Shown here one piece after another: positions 22,585 through 29,872 of a DNA stretch of 38,956 bases. Under the pieces are notes generated by a model that saw only the letters and a program-made list of their open reading frames with translations, was not told the DNA's origin and did not search any database. The position numbers and the translations under genes were made by a program. Where the stretch lies: positions 1-38,956 of the forward strand of contig JABJGI010000149.1 of the NCBI GenBank assembly GCA_018662305.1. The letters are read 5' to 3'. Positions within the stretch are counted from its first letter, which is position 1. Every line of letters starts with the position of its first letter. This stretch comes from Porticoccaceae bacterium (lineage in GTDB: Bacteria > Pseudomonadota > Gammaproteobacteria > Pseudomonadales > GM7GCV1).

Positions 22585-23013
22585 ATGGCCATAACCGTAC
22601 ATTGCGACATCGTCAGCACCGAAGAATCTGTATTCTCCGGCAAGATCGTCAGCCTGACAGCCACCGGCCTCGAAGGAGAGCTGGGTATTCAGTACGGCCA
22701 CGCCGCACTGCTCACCCCGCTTAAGCCCGGCCCGGTTAAGCTGCTGCTCGACAATGACGAAGAAGAAGTGATCTTCGTAAAAGGCGGCTACCTTGAAGTG
22801 CAGCCAAGCCTAATCACTGTGCTAGCCGATGTGGCCATTAAAGCCGATGACCTCGACGAAGCCGCAGCAGAAGAAGCCCGAAAAGCGGCAGAAAACGCCA
22901 TGCAAAACCAATCTGGCGAACTGGACTACGGCAAAGCCAGTTCAGAGCTTGCTGAAGCGGCGGCGCAACTTCTTACCTTACAGAAAGTTCGCAAGAAGAT
23001 GGGTGGTAGTTAA
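22585..23013 (+). CDS. atpC: F1Fo ATP synthase subunit epsilon
   Basis: Rotor subunit that inhibits ATP hydrolysis. The 142-residue protein has the N-terminal beta-sandwich (TVHCDIVSTEESVFSG, GELGIQYGHAALLTPL) and a C-terminal pair of Ala/Glu-rich helices. It starts 12 bp after atpD and is the last gene of the operon, followed by a strong hairpin. Confidence 0.96.
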   Translation: MAITVHCDIVSTEESVFSGKIVSLTATGLEGELGIQYGHAALLTPLKPGPVKLLLDNDEEEVIFVKGGYLEVQPSLITVLADVAIKADDLDEAAAEEARKAAENAMQNQSGELDYGKASSELAEAAAQLLTLQKVRKKMGGS

Positions 23014-23041
23014 CAGTTCACTAATGCTCGGATAATGGAAA

Positions 23042-23073
23042 AAGGCGGCGCTCTTGTATAAAGAGGCCGCCTT
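23042..23073. terminator. Hairpin terminator between atpC and the convergent methyltransferase gene
   Basis: AAGGCGGC (23042-23049) pairs with GCCGCCTT (23066-23073), and inside it CTCTT pairs with AAGAG, leaving only a single bulged G and a 5-base loop. On the minus strand the stem is followed by a T run (A-rich at 23038-23043), on the plus strand only by TTATT. It probably serves both convergent transcripts, better on the minus strand. Confidence 0.75.
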
Positions 23074-23094
23074 ATTGGGCTAGATTCAGAGCGA

Positions 23095-23832
23095 TTACAT
23101 CGCTGGCTTTCTGGCTCTCAACACAAAGCGATCGGTATTTCTTTCCAGTTCACGTTGATGAAGCGTGTGGTCATCCGCTGGGTTGTTCAGCATATAAGCC
23201 TGAGCTTCTACTACAAAACCGGCTTCTTCAATTAGGCCAATGGCAGTGCCCACATCAATGCGGTGCAATGCTTGGTTGTCCATTCCAAGCGAACCTTCAT
23301 GGTCGATCACGGCTAATACTCCGCCGGGTTTTAGGCTGTCGTAGAGCGCACCTAAAAACAGCAGGCCGTTGTCGCGATTGGCATTGGCATTGTCGTGCAG
23401 GTTGAGCGCAGTCCAGGCCGCATCCGCTTGTCCGTCAACGCCATAACCATCTGCATTTTCGGCGGTGATGGTCATGATGTTTGGGTAGCGGGCTACTTTA
23501 AGCGCTTGCGCTGGAGCAACACGCTCGGCAAAGCGCGAGCTATTCTGAGCAATCACTTTGCCATTTGGGCCAACCGCTGCGGCCAGAACTTCGGCATACC
23601 AGCCTGAGCTTGAAAAGGCGTCGAGTACGGTCATGCCGGATTCGATGCCGATAAAGTCAATTACTTGAACAGGTTTGCGTGATTCATCGCGAGCGGCGTC
23701 TGCTGGATCTCGATCGGGATGAGCCAGAGCGGCTTCGATTCGAGAGGCAACATCCTGTGCGCTAGCGGTCATAGAGATGGTGGTTAGCAGTAGCGCTAAT
23801 CCAGCAAGGAAAGTGGTTTTAAGGTGTGTCAT
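23095..23832 (-). CDS. Exported SAM-methyltransferase-like protein
   Basis: The 245-residue protein starts with a clear Sec signal peptide (hydrophobic residues 8-20, likely cleavage after Ala25 in TASAQD). The rest resembles a class I methyltransferase fold: a motif-I-like segment GMTVLDAFSSSGWYAEVLA at residues 66-84, an acidic strand end (ITAENADGYG) and LKPGGVLAVIDHEG as the usual post-motif strand. The canonical GxGxG is replaced by AFSSSGWY. Such exported methyltransferase-like proteins (COG4798-type) are known, but their substrate is not, and SAM availability in the periplasm is questionable. Single gene, convergent with the atp operon. Confidence 0.8.
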   Translation of the reverse strand: MTHLKTTFLAGLALLLTTISMTASAQDVASRIEAALAHPDRDPADAARDESRKPVQVIDFIGIESGMTVLDAFSSSGWYAEVLAAAVGPNGKVIAQNSSRFAERVAPAQALKVARYPNIMTITAENADGYGVDGQADAAWTALNLHDNANANRDNGLLFLGALYDSLKPGGVLAVIDHEGSLGMDNQALHRIDVGTAIGLIEEAGFVVEAQAYMLNNPADDHTLHQRELERNTDRFVLRARKPAM

Positions 23833-24019
23833 GGTTTATCCCCCAATTTAGTGAACTGATTCTAGCTCCTTTAACGGGGAAAGGAGAGAAAAAGGTATTA
23901 CAGATAGGTGAGGAAAACATATCTTAATAATCGAGTATTTAACTCATTGATCAGGATAATTGAATGATGAGACCATGGCCGGTTTTCTCAATACGGCCTA
24001 GTCGGCAGGGAGAGGATTA

Positions 24020-24469
24020 ATGATCGGCTATCGAGAGATGCGCATTGAAGACTATGACGCCGTGCTAGCGCTATGGAAACGCTGCGCTGGTTTGGGTTTA
24101 CGCAATGCGGATTCGTGGACTGGAATTGATCGCTACCTGCAGCGTAATCCCGGCCTGAGCTTTGTTGCGGAGCATTCTGTTGTAGAACGAAGTGGGGAAA
24201 TAGTGGGAACCATTATGTCCGGCCATGACGGCAAGCGCGGATACGTGCAACATCTGGCGGTCGATCCAAAGTTGCGAGAGCAGGGCATTGGAACGACGCT
24301 TCATGATCTCTGTATGGCGGCCTTGGAAAAGCAGGACATTCTGAAATCTCACCTAATGGTCTATACCGATAACCTGGATGCACAACAGTTCTGGGCAAAT
24401 CGGGGTTGGCATATGCGCGATGAAATAGAAACCATGTCCTACATCGCTGGAGAGGACCCAAATGTTTAA
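24020..24469 (+). CDS. GNAT family N-acetyltransferase
   Basis: Predicted acyl-CoA-dependent acetyltransferase of 149 residues. The acetyl-CoA-binding segment is LAVDPKLREQGIGTTLHD near residues 80-97 (the R-x-x-G-x-G pyrophosphate loop), preceded by beta strand GEIVGTIMSGHDGKRGYVQH and followed by NLDAQQFWANRGWH, the typical motif B. Substrate cannot be inferred; the small single-domain style resembles YpeA/RimI-like enzymes. GGGAGAGG lies just upstream of the ATG. The metallopeptidase gene follows 21 bp later and may be cotranscribed. Confidence 0.9.
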   Translation: MIGYREMRIEDYDAVLALWKRCAGLGLRNADSWTGIDRYLQRNPGLSFVAEHSVVERSGEIVGTIMSGHDGKRGYVQHLAVDPKLREQGIGTTLHDLCMAALEKQDILKSHLMVYTDNLDAQQFWANRGWHMRDEIETMSYIAGEDPNV

Positions 24470-24490
24470 CAGCTTGGCTAGCCTTTAATA

Positions 24491-25177
24491 ATGCACCTGG
24501 TTATTTTTGTTGTTCTTATCCTGATTCTTGGTGTGCTGCCACAGTTTTGGGTTCGATACGTCATGCGTAAACACGGCAAGGATATTGAGGAGATGCCCGG
24601 AACCGGCGGAGAGCTGGCGCAGCATTTGGTTGAGCGCTTTGAGCTTGAGGGCGTAAAGGTAGAACAGGGCCAGGAAGGCGCAGACCACTACAACCCGGCG
24701 ACTCAAACCGTGAGTCTAAGCCCGAGCAACTTCACTGGCAGGTCTATTACGGCGGTTTCTGTCGCTGCCCATGAGGTTGGCCACGCTATCCAGTTTTTTC
24801 GCAAAGAACCCCTAAGCAGGCTGCGAGGCAAATACCTGCCTATCTCGGTTTGGCTGGGTAAGCTGGGCATCTATATGTTGTTTGCGATCCCTGTGGTCAC
24901 CATTCTGTTGAAAGCGCCTGCGGCGATCTTCGCCTTTATCGGCTTAAGCATCCTGTTTCAGCTGGCGGGAGCGGCAATGTACCTGATTGTATTGCCGGAA
25001 GAGTGGGATGCCAGCTTTAACAAGGCCTTACCCATCTTGAGAGAGGGAAACTATCTACCTGAGCATATGATGCCCGCCGCAAACAGAGTGCTAAAGGCGG
25101 CAGCCCTTACTTACTGCGCTGCAGCCCTTGCCAATGTCGTCAATATCGGCCGCTGGCTTATGGTGTTGCGGCGTTAG
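24491..25177 (+). CDS. YugP-type zinc metallopeptidase, membrane-bound
   Basis: Neutral zinc metallopeptidase family (Zn_peptidase_2, B. subtilis YugP-like), 228 residues against about 225 in the family. The HEVGH zinc motif is at residues 94-98. Hydrophobic segments lie at about residues 3-17, 117-137, 141-165 and 195-215. The conserved LPEEWDASFNKAL after the third segment resembles the family LPxEFDAS motif, probably containing a further metal ligand. An N-terminal membrane anchor precedes GTGGELAQHLVE. The physiological substrate is unknown. Confidence 0.9.
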   Translation: MHLVIFVVLILILGVLPQFWVRYVMRKHGKDIEEMPGTGGELAQHLVERFELEGVKVEQGQEGADHYNPATQTVSLSPSNFTGRSITAVSVAAHEVGHAIQFFRKEPLSRLRGKYLPISVWLGKLGIYMLFAIPVVTILLKAPAAIFAFIGLSILFQLAGAAMYLIVLPEEWDASFNKALPILREGNYLPEHMMPAANRVLKAAALTYCAAALANVVNIGRWLMVLRR

Positions 25178-25197
25178 CGATTATCTTGCAGTAAATT

Positions 25198-25296
25198 AAA
25201 CTAAATTGGTTTATTATATCGGCAGCAAATAAATCAATATTTGCGTGCGAATAAACGAGAAAATATGATTTATATATTTTTAAACCATTTTGGTTG
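25198..25296. promoter_or_regulatory. Pair of similar palindromic motifs upstream of the SatD-like gene
   Basis: AAACTAAATTGGTTT (25198-25212) and AAACCATTTTGGTTG (25282-25296) are imperfect palindromes of the same form, 84 bp apart, within an AT-rich 124-bp gap. The second ends only six bases before the proposed start codon. Their similarity and spacing suggest binding sites of one regulator, possibly the helix-turn-helix-bearing gene product itself. Confidence 0.35.
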
Positions 25297-25301
25297 AATA
25301 A

Positions 25302-25928
25302 TTGAAGTATATAGCTCTGATTGCGGGACTTTCCGACTCCGGTAGCGAAGAGGCCTGGATTGCCGCTCAGCCAGATCTAGAGGCTGCGTGTAAGCGAATC
25401 AATCAACGCCGGGTCGCTCTTGGCTTAGTTTCTCCCTTTAGCATCACCTCTGACACCGAAGTTCAGGCCGTATTTCGATCGGCAAAGGGTTTGTGGGCCG
25501 CCATTTTTGAGTTGGAGCTTGCTATGGCGCCCTTGCGATTGCGCTATGGCATGGGAATAGGCGAAATCACGACGCGAATAAACGATCGAGAAGCCACCGG
25601 TATGGAAGGTGAGGCCTTTGAAAATGCTCAGGCCAGTTTTGAAAGCTTGAAGGAAAAGGAAGCGGGAAAGGATAAGCATTTTCGTATTAAAGGGATGGGT
25701 GAAGAGGAGATGCTCGCGCAGCACGCGTTAGATCTTGTCTCATACCAACGAAATTCCTGGCGTAACAATCGAGTTGCTACATTTCTGGGCATGTTAAAAG
25801 GAGAGAGTGCACAGATAACCGCCGAAAAGCTCTCTACTAGTGAACAGGCGGTCTATCGAAATATACGGGATGGCGATCTAAAGACGGTTCAGGGGCTGCT
25901 TGCCGAACTGTCTCGGTTGATGGGTTAA
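25302..25928 (+). CDS. SatD family protein
   Basis: The 208-residue product resembles the SatD family (named after Streptococcus mutans satD, function unsettled). Family features: N-terminal MKYIALIAGL strand, SPFSITSDTEVQAVF where the family usually has a GDEFQ motif, LRLRYGMGIGEITTRIND, and MEGEAFENAQASFESLKE. The C-terminal 50 residues (AEKLSTSEQAVYRNIRDGDLKTVQGLL) look like a sigma-region-4-like helix-turn-helix. The GDEFQ acidic motif is degraded to SDTEVQ. The TTG start is weakly supported. The usual DUF3307 neighbour is not seen here. Confidence 0.75.
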   Translation: MKYIALIAGLSDSGSEEAWIAAQPDLEAACKRINQRRVALGLVSPFSITSDTEVQAVFRSAKGLWAAIFELELAMAPLRLRYGMGIGEITTRINDREATGMEGEAFENAQASFESLKEKEAGKDKHFRIKGMGEEEMLAQHALDLVSYQRNSWRNNRVATFLGMLKGESAQITAEKLSTSEQAVYRNIRDGDLKTVQGLLAELSRLMG

Positions 25929-26040
25929 AAGCTAACTAATTAGAGAAGAATGACTTCTTTACTTGTACCTAGTGCGTGTCTCAGATAAAAATAGCCTTCG
26001 ATTTACCTATGCAAACACTATTCGAATACCGGGGGAAACC

Positions 26041-26943
26041 ATGTGTGATGATCTAACCGTTCAAGCGAACGAAGAATTTTTGGCTCAAAAGGATACCGAG
26101 CAAGGTGGCGAAAAGAGCGGTATAAGTCGCCGGACCTTCGGTCAATTATCTGCTGGCGCTGCGGCTCTCGCAATGCTGCCACCCGTTGCCAACGCTCAGG
26201 AAGTGGTTGAGCAAGACGTCAAAGTACCTATGGGCGGCGGCGAAATGTCTGACTGCTACTTTGTCCATCCAGCCAGCGGTCAACACCCGGCTATTGTTTT
26301 CTGGCCCGACATCATGAGCATTCGCCCAGCCTTCCGTGAGATGGGCAAGCGCTTGGCTCAGTCTGGATATTCGGTGCTGGTGGTAAACCCCTACTATCGA
26401 ACCGCGGTTGGCCGCATCACTCCGGAAGGGATGGGATTTAACAATCCAGAGATTCGGGAAATTCTTTTGCCCCACGCTCGAACCCTCTCACCAGAAACCT
26501 GCGTGCTGGACGGCCGCGACTATGTGAGTTGGTTGGACGCGCAAGATTCTGTTGATACCAGCCGTAAGGTTGGCACTGCGGGTTACTGCATGACAGGCTC
26601 TTATGTCATTCGCATGGCGGCAGATATGCCTGATCGTGTTGGCGCTGGTGCGTCTTTCCACGGCGGTGGTCTGGCTTCCGATAGTCCAGCGAGCCCGCAT
26701 TTGCTGGCTGGAAAAGTTAACGCCGGATTGTTAATCGCCATTGCTCAAAACGACGATGAAGGTCAGCCTGAGGCCAAGGATATTTTACGCGAGTCCTTTG
26801 GTGACGCTGGAGTGAGTGCTGAAATCGAAGTCTACCCAGCGCAACATGGCTGGTGTCCTCTGGACTCTTATGTCTACGATGATGTGCAAGCAGAGCGCGC
26901 TTGGTCGCGAATGCTCAATCTGTTTGAGACAGAGCTCGCCTAG
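26041..26943 (+). CDS. Tat-exported dienelactone hydrolase family protein
   Basis: An alpha/beta hydrolase of the dienelactone hydrolase family, 300 residues from the ATG at 26041, chosen because GGGGGAAA lies immediately upstream (the frame extends to 25963 without conserved sequence). A twin-arginine signal SRRTFGQL (residues 29-36) is followed by a hydrophobic stretch and ANA cleavage site near residue 52. The catalytic triad is Cys183 in GYCMTGS, Asp238 or Asp239 in QNDDEGQ, and His269 in QHGWC. The Cys nucleophile is characteristic of this family. It may hydrolyse lactones or esters in the periplasm. The outer-membrane protein gene begins three bases after the stop. Confidence 0.9.
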   Translation: MCDDLTVQANEEFLAQKDTEQGGEKSGISRRTFGQLSAGAAALAMLPPVANAQEVVEQDVKVPMGGGEMSDCYFVHPASGQHPAIVFWPDIMSIRPAFREMGKRLAQSGYSVLVVNPYYRTAVGRITPEGMGFNNPEIREILLPHARTLSPETCVLDGRDYVSWLDAQDSVDTSRKVGTAGYCMTGSYVIRMAADMPDRVGAGASFHGGGLASDSPASPHLLAGKVNAGLLIAIAQNDDEGQPEAKDILRESFGDAGVSAEIEVYPAQHGWCPLDSYVYDDVQAERAWSRMLNLFETELA

Positions 26944-26946
26944 ACC

Positions 26947-27882
26947 ATGTTGAACTATGGCCGCCTTATATTTGGCGGCCTTTTTCTTTTCGCCCTTTTC
27001 CCCGCTGCTACCTTTGCCGGTGGCAGCATTGGTGTTGATTACCTCAGTAGTGAGATAAGGGTTGCCGGTTTCCGTGAGAGCGAAACGGAGATCGAATCTT
27101 CTGGTCCAGGTTTTTCCCTTTCCTTTGATCTTGGGGAAAGGTGGGCCGTTAGCCTGAGCCATTCCAGTGTAGGCAGCGACGGCGCAAAACAAACCAGCAC
27201 CGTTGAACACATCAGTGTTGAGGTAGAAAGCGAAAGTACCTCCAATGGCTTGGGCCTGTCCTATTACGGCGACAATTTCTGGGCCGGAGTTCGTTATCGT
27301 CAATCCGAAGATGAGCAGCAAGTTATTGGGTTTTCCAGACGCAATTCGGCCTTGACCGCGGACATTCGGCAGCAGCAGGAATCTGGAGTTCTCAGTTTTG
27401 AAGTTGGCCGTGATTGGCTTCTGGGCAACTGGTCTCCAGCATTGTCGGTTTCCTTAAGTCGACAGGAATTGGACATTGAACGTGTGGAGCAAATCGACAA
27501 CCTGAATCTCAGTACTCTTGAGGGGCTACAAGAGAGTTTAGAGGGTGTGGATGTGGGTATCTCCGCTTCTCTCGCCTATTATTTTCAGCTGAGCGATAGA
27601 GTTTTATTGGCGCCGAGTTTGGGCTTCTACCACCAAACCAATATTTCTGGAGATGTCAGTGGTTTGGCTGCCTACTCGCAGAGCAGGGGAGATCGATCTT
27701 TTCGTGCGTCGCAGGATTACCGCGAAAAACTGAATGCCCCAGAAAACGCTTCCGTAGATTTTGGCATTAACCTCTTGGCGGGCGATTGGCTCATGAGCCT
27801 TGGCGTATTCAAGAGCTTGTCTGAACGGCGAGGGCAGGAAAATAACGCATCCTGGTTTGCTGGCTTAAGTTATTCCTTCTAA
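26947..27882 (+). CDS. Outer-membrane beta-barrel protein, function unknown
   Basis: The 311-residue protein begins with a signal peptide (residues 1-24, cleavage after ATFA) and then shows alternating hydrophobic/polar strands (GPGFSLSFDLGERWAVSLSHSS, NGLGLSYYGDNFWAGVRYRQS, VGISASLAYYFQLSDRVLLA). It ends in SWFAGLSYSF, the terminal-Phe pattern recognised by the BAM machinery. About 10-12 strands are likely, as in autotransporter-type or OmpW-size barrels; I recognise no specific family. It follows the hydrolase by three bases and its first codons contain the terminator hairpin, so its expression may be conditional. Confidence 0.8.
   Translation: MLNYGRLIFGGLFLFALFPAATFAGGSIGVDYLSSEIRVAGFRESETEIESSGPGFSLSFDLGERWAVSLSHSSVGSDGAKQTSTVEHISVEVESESTSNGLGLSYYGDNFWAGVRYRQSEDEQQVIGFSRRNSALTADIRQQQESGVLSFEVGRDWLLGNWSPALSVSLSRQELDIERVEQIDNLNLSTLEGLQESLEGVDVGISASLAYYFQLSDRVLLAPSLGFYHQTNISGDVSGLAAYSQSRGDRSFRASQDYREKLNAPENASVDFGINLLAGDWLMSLGVFKSLSERRGQENNASWFAGLSYSF
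26959..26990 (+). terminator. Intrinsic terminator embedded in signal-peptide codons
   Basis: GGCCGCC (26959-26965) and GGCGGCC (26974-26980) form a perfect 7-bp GC stem with an 8-base loop, directly followed by TTTTTCTTTT (26981-26990). It lies 16-47 bp after the hydrolase stop, but also within codons 5-15 of the following barrel gene. Confidence 0.75.
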
Positions 27883-27913
27883 ATACTCGTTCTAATTCTT
27901 CGCTAATAAGAGC

Positions 27914-28411
27914 CTATCGCTGAATCTGTCTTTGTTGGCGATCTTGCAACATTTGGCGAAGCTGTCTGCGTTGTTGCGCTGACATGTCTTGATAGAGCTC
28001 CCGCAATCGTCTTCGCTGATCGGTATTCAGTGATTGATAGTTTTCAAAAGCACGACGGATCTGGCGGCGTTGTGTATCAGACAGATCTCTAAACTGGCGA
28101 ACCTGCTGAGTGACGCGATTGCGTGTTTCCGGTGTCATTCTTTGCCAATCATCAAAGCGAGATCGGGCGGCACTTCTCTCTGTGGCATCCAGTTGCAACC
28201 AGCGCTCTGCACCGGCAACCATTTGCGTTTTGCGGTCGGCATCCATGGAGCTCCAGTCGCCTTCAAAACGCTGCAACACACCCTGAACGTCATTGGATAA
28301 ATCATTGAACTCCTGTGCTGTTGCTAACAGCATAAAGCTGCTCAACAGAATCAGAAGCAACAATTTGCTTGCTTGCTCAATTGGTCTATTCATCCTCTTC
28401 ACCATTTTCAA
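27914..28411 (-). CDS. DUF3106 family protein
   Basis: The 165-residue protein has an N-terminal hydrophobic signal segment (about residues 15-32) and then repeated short helices rich in Arg/Gln (RWLQLDATERSAARSRFDDW, RQFRDLSDTQRRQIRRAFEN, YQSLNTDQRRRLRELYQDM), the pattern of DUF3106 proteins. Its role is unknown. It is the last gene in the sigma/DUF3619/small protein/DUF3106 series and its start overlaps the preceding gene by 26 bp, indicating cotranslation. An internal ATG (MNRP...) six codons later is an alternative start. Confidence 0.8.
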   Translation of the reverse strand: MKMVKRMNRPIEQASKLLLLILLSSFMLLATAQEFNDLSNDVQGVLQRFEGDWSSMDADRKTQMVAGAERWLQLDATERSAARSRFDDWQRMTPETRNRVTQQVRQFRDLSDTQRRQIRRAFENYQSLNTDQRRRLRELYQDMSAQQRRQLRQMLQDRQQRQIQR

Positions 28412-28697
28412 TCTCTCTCAACTCGTCTACGTGCTGGGTGACGTCTTGTTCGGCTATCAGTACCAGCTCGTCGTCGGATATTTCTTGTAGCCCGGTCATC
28501 TCTGCTAGTGAGGCGGCAAGGGTTACCGGGTCCTGCCACTCACCATCTACCTCTATGCCTTCAGCCAAAAAAAGCAGAAAGGCTTCACTCAGGGGTTCCG
28601 CATCCTGAGCCAACGCTAGGGACATAAGCCCAAGCGCAAACCAGCCCAATAGGGGCCTTTGATTTTTAGCTTTGCGGTTCAGTCGCAAATGCCTCAT
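28386..28697 (-). CDS. Small exported acidic protein of the sigma/DUF3619/DUF3106 cluster
   Basis: A 103-residue protein with an N-terminal hydrophobic stretch (LGWFALGLMSLALA, residues 18-31, probable signal peptide) and an acidic C-terminus ending in GEEDE. The AFLLFLAEGIEVDGEWQDP segment resembles a short LxFLxxW..G.W.DP pattern that I associate with small proteins in comparable sigma/DUF3619/DUF3106 operons; this is from memory. The start overlaps the preceding gene by 32 bp and the end overlaps the DUF3106 gene by 26 bp, so the three are tightly coupled. Confidence 0.7.
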   Translation of the reverse strand: MRHLRLNRKAKNQRPLLGWFALGLMSLALAQDAEPLSEAFLLFLAEGIEVDGEWQDPVTLAASLAEMTGLQEISDDELVLIAEQDVTQHVDELREIENGEEDE

Positions 28698-29136
28698 CTC
28701 CTAAATCGTTCAACCCTTCAGTACTCAACCCTTCAGTACTCAACCCTTCAGTGCTTAACCCTTCAGTACTCAACCAAAGCGCAAATTCCAAATCCTGTAC
28801 CAAGGCCCATTCGGTATCGTCCAGATCCTCAAGTTCTGCCAGTGTCAGCAGGTAGTCGGCTTCCAGCGGAGTATCTGCTCCTGGCGGTTGCAGTGCCAGG
28901 GTTAGAGCCAGCGCGGTTACTGAAGCCGCGATTGCTCCAGACCAAGCCATCTGTCTACGGTTAAAGGAATATATCTTGGCTGTGGGCTGAGCTGACTCGC
29001 CCGCCGCCGCAGACTCAAGAGCCTTTTTCCGTGCCGCTGCCAGCGCCGAAGTTATATCCTCGGGTAGCTTGTCCAGATGGTCGTCGAGGGCACTGCGTGC
29101 TGCCTTCTCTAGCTGATTGTGATCATCATTATTCAT
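28666..29136 (-). CDS. DUF3619-like protein, putative anti-sigma partner
   Basis: The 156-residue protein has a cytoplasmic N-terminal helical region (residues 1-60, LDDHLDKLPEDITSALAAARKKAL), one transmembrane helix (about 64-82, WSGAIAASVTALALTLAL) and a periplasmic acidic tail. This topology, and position 22 bp after a sigma factor gene, match DUF3619 proteins and suggest an anti-sigma role, which is inferred. The tail contains four perfect STEGL pentapeptides at residues 123-142 encoded by 15-bp tandem repeats. Confidence 0.7.
   Translation of the reverse strand: MNNDDHNQLEKAARSALDDHLDKLPEDITSALAAARKKALESAAAGESAQPTAKIYSFNRRQMAWSGAIAASVTALALTLALQPPGADTPLEADYLLTLAELEDLDDTEWALVQDLEFALWLSTEGLSTEGLSTEGLSTEGLNDLGDEAFATEPQS
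28711..28770 (-). repeat. 15-bp in-frame tandem repeat in the DUF3619-like gene
   Basis: Four 15-bp units (plus strand CAACCCTTCAGTACT, with one or two substitutions in the third and fourth) starting at 28711, 28726, 28741 and 28756. On the coding strand each encodes STEGL. Near-identity of the units suggests recent expansion and likely length polymorphism between strains. Confidence 0.92.
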
Positions 29137-29158
29137 GGCTGTTCTCTCTACTCTCCCT

Positions 29159-29836
29159 TCACTCTTCGAGCACCGCTTTCAGTTTCGCTAGTGCTCTGGA
29201 GTAGTGTACTTTGACACTACCACTATTTAACCGCATTGCTGCTGCAGTTTCCTTTACCGATAGGCCTTCCCAGCTGCGCAACAAAAAGCACTGTTGCTGG
29301 CGTACCGGCAAACTCTCAATGGCGGCCATTATGTTTTTCCCCAATCGGTCGGCCGCGAACTGTCCGGCGGGGGATTCTTCGCTTACTGCTGTTCTCTCCA
29401 GCAAATCAGCATTCATATCTGAGTCGTCGTCATTTGCTGCGGATTCTCCGGCAACAAATAGTCGGCGATGTTTTGCACCGCGATGAAAATCCATGATGCG
29501 GTTGTGCAAGATGCGATAAAAAAGCGGCTTCCATTCCTTGGCCGGCTTTTCTCGGTAGTTCTCCACCAATTTCATCATGGCGTCTTGCACGATATCGAGC
29601 GCATCTGCGTCATTAGCCACGGCGACCCGAGCCATGCTAAAGGCGCGTTTCTCAATGCTGGCCAAAAATTCGTCGAGTTGCTCTAGTGCCATTTCGCCTT
29701 TTACTTTCGCGTTGAGCCGTGCGCTGTCTTTCGCAAATTCTTCGCGCCCAACCTTTGTTGCGCCTTTGGCTAAAACCAGAAAAGCAGGGCCAGCATTGCT
29801 GAGCCCTGTTTCCTGAGATGCCAAAAGCTGGTTCAT
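29159..29836 (-). CDS. Sigma-70 family RNA polymerase sigma factor (ECF type)
   Basis: Alternative sigma factor with region 2 (DALDIVQDAMMKLVENYREK, then FYRILHNRIMDFHR) and region 4 (LPVRQQQCFLLRSWEGLSVKETAAAM). I use the ATG at 29836 (225 residues); the ATG at 29692 would give 177 residues, the normal size for DUF3619-associated sigma factors, and has AAGGCGAA just upstream, so the first 48 residues may not be translated. Region 2 and 4 sequences are typical of the sigma factors encoded with DUF3619 and DUF3106. It lies 36 bp downstream of the lipoprotein gene and may be cotranscribed with it. Confidence 0.87.
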   Translation of the reverse strand: MNQLLASQETGLSNAGPAFLVLAKGATKVGREEFAKDSARLNAKVKGEMALEQLDEFLASIEKRAFSMARVAVANDADALDIVQDAMMKLVENYREKPAKEWKPLFYRILHNRIMDFHRGAKHRRLFVAGESAANDDDSDMNADLLERTAVSEESPAGQFAADRLGKNIMAAIESLPVRQQQCFLLRSWEGLSVKETAAAMRLNSGSVKVHYSRALAKLKAVLEE

Positions 29837-29872
29837 CTTAGATTCCAATTTGTCTTTTATAACCGGGCATCC

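Noticed and set aside
23977-23998. GGCCG/CGGCC hairpin upstream of the GNAT gene
   Set aside because: Only a 5-bp stem with a 12-base loop, no T tract and no sign of a riboswitch; not separable from chance.
28711-28770. Tandem units considered as a CRISPR array
   Set aside because: Units are 15 bp, directly adjacent without spacers and in frame in a coding sequence.
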